Positions 38,595-46,100 of a stretch of DNA of 64,000 nucleotides are shown here, in pieces. The notes beneath the pieces are model-generated. The model did not search any database and was not told where the DNA came from. It saw only the letters and a program-made list of their open reading frames with translations. This stretch comes from Actinoplanes derwentensis (GTDB taxonomy: Bacteria; Actinomycetota; Actinomycetes; Mycobacteriales; Micromonosporaceae). The position numbers and the translations under genes were made by a program. The DNA lies in contig NZ_LT629758.1 of the NCBI RefSeq assembly GCF_900104725.1, forward strand, positions 5,532,501 through 5,596,500, read 5' to 3'. The first letter of the stretch is position 1. Every line of letters begins with the position of its first letter.

Positions 38595-38637
38595 GGGCGG
38601 GCCCGGTCTTCAGATGATCTGGGGACCGGGCCCGCCC
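38595..38637. terminator. Bidirectional hairpin between convergent genes
   Basis: A perfect 14-bp stem (38595-38608 / 38624-38637) with a 15-nt loop. The right arm touches the stop codon of the minus-strand gene 38637-38861. Confidence 0.6.
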
Positions 38638-38861
38638 TACTGCTGTTCGCGCCGTTCCCGTTCGCGTGTTTCGTATTCCGGCCGGAAACCCCGGGAGGCC
38701 ATCACGAAGAATGCTCGGTAACCGTGCCGGTATCCGTCGCGAAATGACCGGTCCCGGTCGAGACCGAGTCTGTACCACTGATGGGCACGCCCGCCGAGAT
38801 AGGCGAACAGCGCCGAGATCACGATGCAGGCGGCGATCTCGAGAACGCTTTCGGTCGGCAT
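38637..38861 (-). CDS. Small single-TM protein with GRxHQ motif, paralogue 3
   Basis: A 74-aa protein. One helix (LEIAACIVISALFAYLG) is followed by GRAHQWYRLGLDRDRSFRDGY and RHGYRAFFVMASRGFR, with a charged tail (ETRERERREQQ). It clearly belongs with 34072-34386 and 34383-34679 and is the shortest, probably minimal, form. It stands alone between the Gly-rich secreted protein gene (convergent) and the large hybrid kinase gene. Function unknown. The ATG at 38861 is the start that gives the family N-terminus. Confidence 0.55.
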   Translation of the reverse strand: MPTESVLEIAACIVISALFAYLGGRAHQWYRLGLDRDRSFRDGYRHGYRAFFVMASRGFRPEYETRERERREQQ

Positions 38862-38946
38862 TCCACGAGCTTAAAGTCGGCGAACGACATGACAAAATGC
38901 CGGCCTCGGCGGCCGGCGGTGACTTCCGTGCGGATTTCCCCGACGA

Positions 38947-41900
38947 TCATCCAGGTGTTACCGGTGGTTCCGGGCCGTGACCCGGCCGGAGTCGGAGGAC
39001 GAATGTCGATCCGCCGGTCTCGCCGGGGTGGTAGTCGACGTCGCCCTGGTTGGCCCGGGCCAGTTCCCGGACGATGTAGAGGCCCAGCCCGGTGCCGGCC
39101 ACCTTCCCGGCGGTGGACGCGGCGCGGGCGAACCGGTCGAAGAGCCGGTCCTGGAACTCCGGCGGCACTCCGGGTCCCTCGTCGCGGACTTCGACGGTGA
39201 CGGCCGGGCCGCGTTGCCGGGCGACGACCGCGGTCACGCCACCGCCGTACTTGGCGGCGTTGCTGATCAGGTTGGTGAGGATCTGATCCAGGTGGCTGGG
39301 CTGCATCATCGCGACCAGGTCCGGCGGGCAGACCACCGGCACCCCGCCGGCGGCGGTGGCGACCAGGGCCGCTTCGATGTGGTCGGCGACGTGCACCGGG
39401 ACGGGTGTCGCCATCAGCCGGCCGGCGTCCAGGCTGACCAGGTCCAGCACCTCCTGGACGATGATCGCGAGCCGCTGCGTGGTGCGGTGCACCTTGCCGA
39501 CGATCTGCCGGGTGCCGGCGGGCAGGTCCTCCTCGGACAGTGCCAGGTCGAGGTTGCCGAGCATCATCGCCAGCGGGTTGTTGATCTCGTGGCCGAGCAT
39601 GCCGATCAGGTCGGCCTTGAGCTGGTTGGCGGCCTCCAGTTCGCGGTGCCGGTCGGCCAGGTCCGCGGTCCGGATCCGGACGGTGTCCTCCAGCGAGTCG
39701 TAGAGCAGGGCGTTGTCCAGGGCGACCGCGAGCTGCCCGGCGATCAGCCGGACCGCTTCGAGGCGGTCGGTGGCGAAGACACCGTCCTGCCGGTGGTTCT
39801 CCAGCAGCAGGACCGCGCCGTCGGCGTCCCGGCTCGGAATCGGCACCGCCAGCAGCGCGCAGGTGCCCAGCCCGGCGAGGTACGGGTCGCGGGCGAAGCG
39901 TCCGTCCCGGGTCGCGTCGGCCACCAGCAGCGGTCGGCCGGTCCGCAGGACGTAGCGGACGGCCGATTCGAGCCGGTCCGGTCCGGGCCCGGCCGGGGTG
40001 TCGCCGGCGATCTCGGTGGTGTGCCAGTCCCCGGTCCGGTGCCGCAGCACGAGGCGTACGTGGGTGGCCCCGGTCATGGCGCTCAGCACGTCACCGACCT
40101 GCCGTTCCAGTCCGGCCAGCGAGGTCGCCGAACTGAGTGCGCGGGAGGCGCGCAGGATCGCCACCAGGTCGATCCGGTCGGTGCCGGCGCCGCTGCCGGA
40201 GTCGGGGACGGTGGCCCGCAGGAACGGGTGCCCGGCTTCCAGACGGGCCAGCAGCCCACCGGCGCCCCAGGCCAGGTAGGTGTCGCGGGCTTCCACCAGC
40301 AGCCGGTGCCCGGTGTGTGCCATGCCGCGTTCGAGGTGGAAGCGGGCGGCCCGTTCGGCGAGCAGGGCCCGGTGCCACGGCCGGCCGGTCACCTCGTCCA
40401 GGCCGGCGTCGAAGTGCCGGGCGGCGGCGTCCGGGTCACCGCGGGCCCAGGCTCGTTCGGCGTCGACCAGGCGCAACAGTGGCCGGAAGTTGCGGGGTGA
40501 GTCGGTGGCGCGGGCGGCGAGCCAGTCCCGGAGCCCGCCGAGTTCGGTGCCGGCGGTGGGGTCGCCGTCGCGGAGCCGGGCGGTCAGGCTGAGGCAGCGG
40601 ACCACCCGGGCCAGGGCGGAGACGTAGAAGCCGCGGATCGCGTCGCGGTGCCGCATCGCCGCGGCGGAGTGCTCGTCCAGGGCTGCCGGGTCGTGCCGGA
40701 GCAACGCGGCGAGGGCCCGGTTGACGTGGTGGGTGGCCAGGCCCGGCGGGTAGGTGTGCAGCCCGTCGGGTTCGGGTGGTTCGCAGTCCGGAACCGGTTC
40801 ACGCAGGCCGCGTACCAGGTCCCGGTATCCGGTGAGGCTGAGCGCGGCGGTCCGGTTGCCGGTGCGCTCAGCGGTGGCCAGGGCGGCGCCGACCTCCTCG
40901 GCGACCGTCTCCAGCGAGTCCGCGGTGTCGAAAAGGGCGGCCGCCTGCCGGACGCTGCTCAACCCGGCGACCAGGCCGTCTCCGGCGGCGATCAGGTCGT
41001 CACGGGCTTGCGGGCCGGCGTCGGCGATCTCTTCGAGGGGTTCGAACCAGTGCGCTGCCAGGTACAGGTACATGTACCGGGCGACGGCGGTCTCCGCCTG
41101 GTAGCCGTGCGCCCGGCCGGTCTCGGCCACGTACCGGCTCAGCCGGTACCCGGTGCGGTAGTCGTCGTACTGGTCGATGGTGGTGCAGATCGCCGCTCCG
41201 GCGGCTCCGACGACCGGTGGGCAGACCCCTTCGGTACGCCACAGCCGGTACGCCTGCAGCACCACCCACGCGTGGTGCAGTGTCCCGAGCCGGTAGGCGG
41301 GCACCAGCAGCCGGTTGATCAGCCGGCCGGCCGCGAGGACCCGGGGGTCGGTGGTCTCGGCGGCCCGGTCGAGGTCGCCGGGGTGGTCCCGCAGGGCGGC
41401 CGTCTCCGCGAGCACGTACGGTGCCAGGTCGTCCGGCGGTTCGATGCCGAAGCGGCGCAGGACGTCCAGGCCGAGGGCCCACGAGGCCTGTGAGTCGCCG
41501 CGCTGGGCCAGCAGGTCGACCTGGATCGCGGTGGCGTCGGCAAGCGTGATCAGGTCCGGGGACCGGCCGGCCAGTTCCCGGTAGATCCGGTCGGCTTCGT
41601 CGAGCCGGCCCAGGCAGAAGAGGGTGGCGTGCCGGTCCACGGCGATCGCGTCGCACAGTGGGCCCCGGTCCGGGGCGAGCCGGCTCGCCGCGTCGAACAG
41701 TTCGGCGGCCACCGGATGGTTGGTGAGCCGTACGGTGCGCCGGCCGGCTTCGTGCAGCAGAGCCGCCGCGGTCTGCCGTTCCGCCGGTCCGGTGATCAGG
41801 GCGACGGCGGCCAGGTATTGTTCGGCGGCTTCCTGCTGGTGGCCGGGCCGGGTGGCCAGGCGGCGGGCCAGGGTCAGGTGGGTGTGCTCCCGTTCCGCGG

Positions 41901-43824
41901 TGGTCTGCAGGTCGTGTGCTGTCTGGTGGATCAGGTCGAGGCGGAAGCGGACGGTTCCGTCGGTGATCAGGATCAGTCCGCCGTCGACGGCCGGGGTCAG
42001 GTCGCGGGTCAGTACCGGTTCGGTGGTCCCGGTCGCGGCCGCCAGCAGGCCGGTGCCGGCGTCACCGCCGAGGCAGGACAGGGCGGCCAGGTGGTGACGG
42101 GTCCCGGCGGGCAGTTGCTCCACGCGTACGGCCAGCAATCGGGGAATCTGGTGGGCCGCGGCGAAGGACCGGACCGCCTCCGGCTCCCACTGCCAGCCCG
42201 TCCCGGACAGGGTCAGCAACCGTTCCGACCGCAGCCCGTTGAGCAGTTCCACCATGGCGTACGGGTTACCGTCGCCGCTGTCCCGGACCGCTTCGGCCAA
42301 CTCGGCGGTGTCCTGCGGCGGCGTCCGCAGCACCGCGCCGACCAGTTCGGCCGCGCTGTCCGGGTCGAGTCCGGCGAGCCGGATCACCGGGCCGGCCCGG
42401 CCGTCGTGCCGCCAGCGGTCGATCAGTTCCCGCAGGGCCGGGTCCTCGTCGCGGTAGGTCATCGTGATCAGCAGTCCGGGGATCGGCCCGGCACCCAGGA
42501 TCGCCTCCAGGACCTGCACCGATCCGTCGACGGCCCACTGCAGGTCGTCGAGGACCAGCACGATCCGGTGCCGGGCCGCGAACGCCCGCAGCAGGGCCAC
42601 CGCGGCGGCACCGGCCCGGGCCCGGGCGGTCGTCGGGTCCGCCGGCCGGGTCTGTTCCCGCGGGCCGAGCAGGTCGGTCATCTCCGGGATGGCGGCGTAG
42701 ACCACTTCGGTGTTGGCGCCGAGTTCGGCCACGATCCGGCGGCGGTCCTCGGCGATCTCCGGTTCCGGTTCGGCCAGCGCCGCCTGGACCAGGCCCCGCA
42801 GGGCGCGGGTGACGCCGCCGGTGCCGGTGCCGGTGCGGAACCGGTCGAACCGGCCGGTGGTGAACCAGCCGCCCCGGTCGGTGATCATCGGGCGCAGGGC
42901 CCGCAGCAGTGCGCTCTTGCCGCTGCCCGGCGGCCCGGCGACCAGCAGGGCCGGTGTCCCGCCGTCCAGGGCGCGGTCCAGGGCCGCGGTGAGCAGGGCG
43001 GTCTCCCGGCTCCGGCCGGCCAGCCGGGCCGGTGGCACCAGGAAGGCCGGGAAGTCGCGTTCGCCGAGCAGCCACCGCCCGTCCGGGTCGGCTTGCCCGC
43101 GGGCCAGGTCGTAGGCCAGTCCTTCGGCGCTCTGGTAGCGGCGGTCCGGGTCCTTCTCCAACAGCCGCAGAACGATCGCGGCGAACCGGGGCGGCAGGTC
43201 GGGGCGCAGCCGGTCCGGTGGGACCGGTGGGCGCGTCAGGGTGTCCCGGACCAGATCGAGGGTGTCCGGGCCGCGGACCGGTGGTTCGCCGGTGGCCAGC
43301 GCGTACAGGGTGGCGCCCAGGCCGTAGAGGTCGGCGCGGATGTCGACGGCGGTTCCGATCCGGCCGGTCTGCTCCGGTGCCAGGTAGCCGAGTGTGCCGA
43401 CCGGCCCGTCCGGGGCGGTGCCGGGGCCGGGCCCGATCAGTGCCAGGTCGAAATCGATCAGTATCGGTGGGCCGGTGGCGGGCAGCAGGATGTTGGCCGG
43501 GGTGACGTCCCGGTGGATCACCCCGGCGCGGTGCACGGCGGCGAGGGTCGCCGCCAGGCCGGCGCCGATCTTCCACAGCGTGGGTACGGGTAACGGTCCG
43601 CCGTCCGGGACGGTGCCGCCGTCGTCCTCCACGGTCAGTACCCGTGGTGACTGGTGACCGGCGAGCCGGGGCACACCCGGGATGCCGGCGAGGTGCCGCA
43701 GCACCGACTGTTCGTGTCCGGCGCGGCGGGTGGCGCCGGGGCCGGTGGCCCGCTTGTGGATCAGGCTCCGGCCGCCGGGCACGGTCCGGCGAAAGACCTG
43801 TGTCCGTTCGCTGCGGTAGAGCAC
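38947..43824 (-). CDS. Giant hybrid Ser/Thr kinase - AAA ATPase - GAF - histidine kinase
   Basis: A protein of about 1625 aa. Domains: protein kinase (residues 1-265; Lys24, catalytic HRD 104-106 with Asn111, DFD at 124-126 in place of DFG, APEQ loop); AAA/STAND ATPase from about 270 with P-loop GPPGSGKS near 297-304 and LVLDDLQWA; a long helical repeat region (about 600-1170) of TPR-like character; GAF domain (about 1190-1340); HisKA with phospho-acceptor His in MLGHEINNPLA near 1412; and HATPase with NLISNAAKYGG, DEGPGVP and GTGLGLYI. Such hybrids are known in cyanobacteria and other groups. No response regulator is adjacent. I use GTG 43824; the frame is open to 43974. No ribosome-binding site is clear. 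Confidence 0.85.
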   Translation of the reverse strand: MLYRSERTQVFRRTVPGGRSLIHKRATGPGATRRAGHEQSVLRHLAGIPGVPRLAGHQSPRVLTVEDDGGTVPDGGPLPVPTLWKIGAGLAATLAAVHRAGVIHRDVTPANILLPATGPPILIDFDLALIGPGPGTAPDGPVGTLGYLAPEQTGRIGTAVDIRADLYGLGATLYALATGEPPVRGPDTLDLVRDTLTRPPVPPDRLRPDLPPRFAAIVLRLLEKDPDRRYQSAEGLAYDLARGQADPDGRWLLGERDFPAFLVPPARLAGRSRETALLTAALDRALDGGTPALLVAGPPGSGKSALLRALRPMITDRGGWFTTGRFDRFRTGTGTGGVTRALRGLVQAALAEPEPEIAEDRRRIVAELGANTEVVYAAIPEMTDLLGPREQTRPADPTTARARAGAAAVALLRAFAARHRIVLVLDDLQWAVDGSVQVLEAILGAGPIPGLLITMTYRDEDPALRELIDRWRHDGRAGPVIRLAGLDPDSAAELVGAVLRTPPQDTAELAEAVRDSGDGNPYAMVELLNGLRSERLLTLSGTGWQWEPEAVRSFAAAHQIPRLLAVRVEQLPAGTRHHLAALSCLGGDAGTGLLAAATGTTEPVLTRDLTPAVDGGLILITDGTVRFRLDLIHQTAHDLQTTAEREHTHLTLARRLATRPGHQQEAAEQYLAAVALITGPAERQTAAALLHEAGRRTVRLTNHPVAAELFDAASRLAPDRGPLCDAIAVDRHATLFCLGRLDEADRIYRELAGRSPDLITLADATAIQVDLLAQRGDSQASWALGLDVLRRFGIEPPDDLAPYVLAETAALRDHPGDLDRAAETTDPRVLAAGRLINRLLVPAYRLGTLHHAWVVLQAYRLWRTEGVCPPVVGAAGAAICTTIDQYDDYRTGYRLSRYVAETGRAHGYQAETAVARYMYLYLAAHWFEPLEEIADAGPQARDDLIAAGDGLVAGLSSVRQAAALFDTADSLETVAEEVGAALATAERTGNRTAALSLTGYRDLVRGLREPVPDCEPPEPDGLHTYPPGLATHHVNRALAALLRHDPAALDEHSAAAMRHRDAIRGFYVSALARVVRCLSLTARLRDGDPTAGTELGGLRDWLAARATDSPRNFRPLLRLVDAERAWARGDPDAAARHFDAGLDEVTGRPWHRALLAERAARFHLERGMAHTGHRLLVEARDTYLAWGAGGLLARLEAGHPFLRATVPDSGSGAGTDRIDLVAILRASRALSSATSLAGLERQVGDVLSAMTGATHVRLVLRHRTGDWHTTEIAGDTPAGPGPDRLESAVRYVLRTGRPLLVADATRDGRFARDPYLAGLGTCALLAVPIPSRDADGAVLLLENHRQDGVFATDRLEAVRLIAGQLAVALDNALLYDSLEDTVRIRTADLADRHRELEAANQLKADLIGMLGHEINNPLAMMLGNLDLALSEEDLPAGTRQIVGKVHRTTQRLAIIVQEVLDLVSLDAGRLMATPVPVHVADHIEAALVATAAGGVPVVCPPDLVAMMQPSHLDQILTNLISNAAKYGGGVTAVVARQRGPAVTVEVRDEGPGVPPEFQDRLFDRFARAASTAGKVAGTGLGLYIVRELARANQGDVDYHPGETGGSTFVLRLRPGHGPEPPVTPG

Positions 43825-43894
43825 TATCCGATTTTGGTTGTTTTCGGGCGGCTCAGTAGGCGTACCGCCGCAATCGTGTTTTTGATCTTGAAGG

Positions 43895-44611
43895 TCAGTC
43901 GCCCTCCGCGAAAAGCCCGATGTCCCGTGGCAGGAACGCGACGAACCTCTGCAACCGGCCGTGATGCACGGCACACACGCCGGCGAGGGCCTCCTGGTCG
44001 CGCCGCAGGAACGCGGCGAGCATCCCGGCGTGATCGGAGTGCAGCAACTCCCGTTCCGAACCGGTCAGGTGTGACATCGGACGCAGTGGCTCGGTCATGT
44101 TCCACGCCGACTCCAGCATGTTCACCAGCCGCCGCATCCGGCACGGGGCGATCAGCGCCAGATGGAACCGCCGGCTCTCCCGGTGATAGGCGGCCCCGCC
44201 GTCGTCGGCCTCGATCGCCTGATCCAGCGACCGCAGCGCGGCCCGGGCCGTCCGGTCGTCGGCACTTGACGCACCGGCGACCGCCACCCGCAGCGCCGCC
44301 GACTCCAGAGCCTCCCGGACCAGGTAGATCTCCCCGAACTCGCGGGCCGTCATCATGGCCACCCGGTAGCCGCCGTTGGCCCGATGGTCGACCAGGCCCT
44401 CCCCGATCAGGGTCATCAGCGCCTCCCGCACCGGGATCCGGCTCACCCCGAACGCCGTCGCCACCGCGTCGACCGGGATAGCCGAACCGGGCGGCACCTG
44501 ACCGTGCAGGATCACGGCCCGCAACTCGTCCACGATCGCACTCTGGGTGCTACCGGCCGGCCGATCGGCGAGCCGGGCCAGCAACGCCGATCTGCGCCGG
44601 GGTCCGGACAT
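43895..44611 (-). CDS. GntR family transcription regulator, FadR/FCD type
   Basis: A 238-aa protein. The N-terminal winged helix is visible in AIVDELRAVILHGQVPPGSAI and FGVSRIPVREALMTLIGEGL. The C-terminal all-helical FCD ligand-binding domain runs from residue 100 (FGEIYLVREALESAALR to HADHAGMLAAFLRRD-like part). Members usually repress nearby catabolic genes. The neighbours are the hybrid kinase (same strand, downstream) and the divergent ClpP-like gene, neither an obvious target, so the regulon is unknown. Confidence 0.85.
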   Translation of the reverse strand: MSGPRRRSALLARLADRPAGSTQSAIVDELRAVILHGQVPPGSAIPVDAVATAFGVSRIPVREALMTLIGEGLVDHRANGGYRVAMMTAREFGEIYLVREALESAALRVAVAGASSADDRTARAALRSLDQAIEADDGGAAYHRESRRFHLALIAPCRMRRLVNMLESAWNMTEPLRPMSHLTGSERELLHSDHAGMLAAFLRRDQEALAGVCAVHHGRLQRFVAFLPRDIGLFAEGD

Positions 44612-44699
44612 GGACGGACCCTAGCCCTCGGCGGTTATCGGCACGTTTCACGCCCTCGTGGATAGGCTGGCATTCAGTGCGCTGCCCCGGGAGGTCTCC

Positions 44700-45317
44700 A
44701 TGCCCCTGTACCCCCAGCCGAATCACCCGCCCGAGTGGCAACCACCACATCTGCCCGGCCTCACACCCGGGTTCCCCGGCTGGCTGGAGGAGCGTCTCTT
44801 CGACCAGCGGATCGTCATGTTGCGCGGTCAGCTCAACGCCGAGAACGCGTCCGGGATCGTGGCCGCGCTGCTCACCCTCGACTCGGCCGGGCCCGAGGAG
44901 ATCCACCTGCACGTGTCCAGTTCCGGCGGTGACCTGAGCGCCGCGCTGTCCGTGGTCGACGTGGTCGACGCGCTCGCCGCACCGGTGCACGCCCTGGTCA
45001 CGGCCGAAGCCGGCGGTGCCGCCCTGGCCGTGCTCACGGCCGCGGGCCGCCGGGCGGCGTACCGGCACGCCCGGTTCAAACTGTCCGAGCCGCGGACCGC
45101 TGCGGTGACCGGGACCGCCGACGAGGTGGCCGCGGCGGCCGGGCAGTACCTGCGGGAGCTGGAGGAAGTGGTGCTCCGGCTCGCCGAGCTGACCGGCAAG
45201 ACCCGCAGCCGGATCGAGGACGACCTCAGTGCCGGGCGCAGCCTCGGCGCCGCCGAAGCCGTGGAGTACGGGCTGATCGACGAAGTGGTGGCACCGAAGA
45301 AGAACGGGCCCCGGTGA
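44700..45317 (+). CDS. ClpP-like protein lacking the catalytic residues (pseudo-protease)
   Basis: A 205-aa protein from ATG 44700, five bases after GGAGG. The ClpP/crotonase fold is clear: LFDQRIVMLRGQLNAENA, EEIHLHVSSSGGDLSAAL (the SPGG oxyanion region is SSGG), and SLGAAEAVEYGLIDEVV near the end. Where ClpP has its nucleophile serine (xxAASMGA) this protein has AEAGGAALAV. Where ClpP has the catalytic histidine (MIHQP) it has FKLSEP. It is therefore probably inactive as a protease. It could be a subunit or regulator in a mixed Clp ring. The stop lies in a terminator shared with convergent rplK. Confidence 0.75.
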   Translation: MPLYPQPNHPPEWQPPHLPGLTPGFPGWLEERLFDQRIVMLRGQLNAENASGIVAALLTLDSAGPEEIHLHVSSSGGDLSAALSVVDVVDALAAPVHALVTAEAGGAALAVLTAAGRRAAYRHARFKLSEPRTAAVTGTADEVAAAAGQYLRELEEVVLRLAELTGKTRSRIEDDLSAGRSLGAAEAVEYGLIDEVVAPKKNGPR

Positions 45318-45334
45318 GACACCGGGGCCCGTTC
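45302..45334. terminator. Bidirectional terminator between ClpP-like and L11 genes
   Basis: A perfect 15-bp stem (45302-45316 / 45320-45334) with a 3-nt loop, overlapping the stop codon of the ClpP-like gene. Confidence 0.75.
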
Positions 45335-45369
45335 CATCACTGGCTAAACGTCAGCGCACTGGTCGAACG

Positions 45370-45795
45370 TCAGGAAGCGACCTTCACACCCATCGAACGG
45401 GCGGTGCCGGCCACGATCTTGATCGCAGCGTCCATGTCGTTCGCGTTGAGGTCGGGCAGCTTACGCTCCGCGATCTCCTTGACCTGGGCGACGCTGAGCG
45501 TGCCGACGGTCGTGGTGAGCGGGTTGGCGGCGCCGGACTTGATGCCCAGGGACTTCCGGATGAGGAAGCTGGTCGGCGGCGTCTTGTAGATCAGCGTGTG
45601 GCTGCGGTCCTCGTAGACCGACACGATGACCGGGATGATCTCGCCCCGGTTCTTCGAGGTGGCCTCGTCGTACTCGACCTTGACGGCGCGCATGTTGGCA
45701 CCGGTCGGGCCGAGCATCTTACCGAGGTCGACCATCGCGGCGTTACCCGCCTCAAGCGCGAGGGTGACCTCATGAGTCTTTTTCTTGGGCGGCAT
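45370..45795 (-). CDS. rplK: Divergent stand-alone ribosomal protein L11 paralogue
   Basis: A 141-aa protein. The C-terminal RNA-binding domain is well kept (TPPTSFLIRKSLGIKSG, KEIAERKLPDLNANDMDAAIKIVAGTARSMGV), as is VYEDRSHTLIYKTPP. The N-terminal domain is altered: the usual proline-rich PAGxAxPAPPVGPALGQ loop is replaced by EAGNAAMVDLGKMLGP, so the prolines contacted by thiopeptide antibiotics are gone. It is also outside the usual secE-nusG-rplK-rplA context. I therefore read it as a second, specialised L11, not the housekeeping copy. The gene is monocistronic, with a terminator after it. Confidence 0.85.
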   Translation of the reverse strand: MPPKKKTHEVTLALEAGNAAMVDLGKMLGPTGANMRAVKVEYDEATSKNRGEIIPVIVSVYEDRSHTLIYKTPPTSFLIRKSLGIKSGAANPLTTTVGTLSVAQVKEIAERKLPDLNANDMDAAIKIVAGTARSMGVKVAS

Positions 45796-46100
45796 TGAGT
45801 AGGGCTCCTTAGGGTGAGCTGCACGGGCCGAACTCGCAGCTCGCCAGCTTCAACGACACACGACAACCCCGAGACAGTACTGGACCGCGGGAGCGGATTC
45901 CAAATTGAGGCCTCGGGTGCAAATCCCAGTGTATCCCGGCTGACCTGCGGGCCGCCGCTGGGGCCGTGGGCCTCGCCCGCCGGCGCTACCGTCCTCGGCC
46001 TGCCGCGGCTGCCGTCCTCGCAAAACGGCCATAAGACCACAAGTTTCAGGTCTTGACCCCGTGTCACATTCCGCAACCTTCGCCGGGAACAATAGACCTC
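45796..46100. other. Divergent promoter region between L11 paralogue and typA
   Basis: These 305 bases contain the ribosome-binding site of the L11 gene (minus strand, AAGGAGCC a few bases before ATG 45795) and the upstream region of typA. No gene and no clear promoter elements are seen. Confidence 0.4.
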
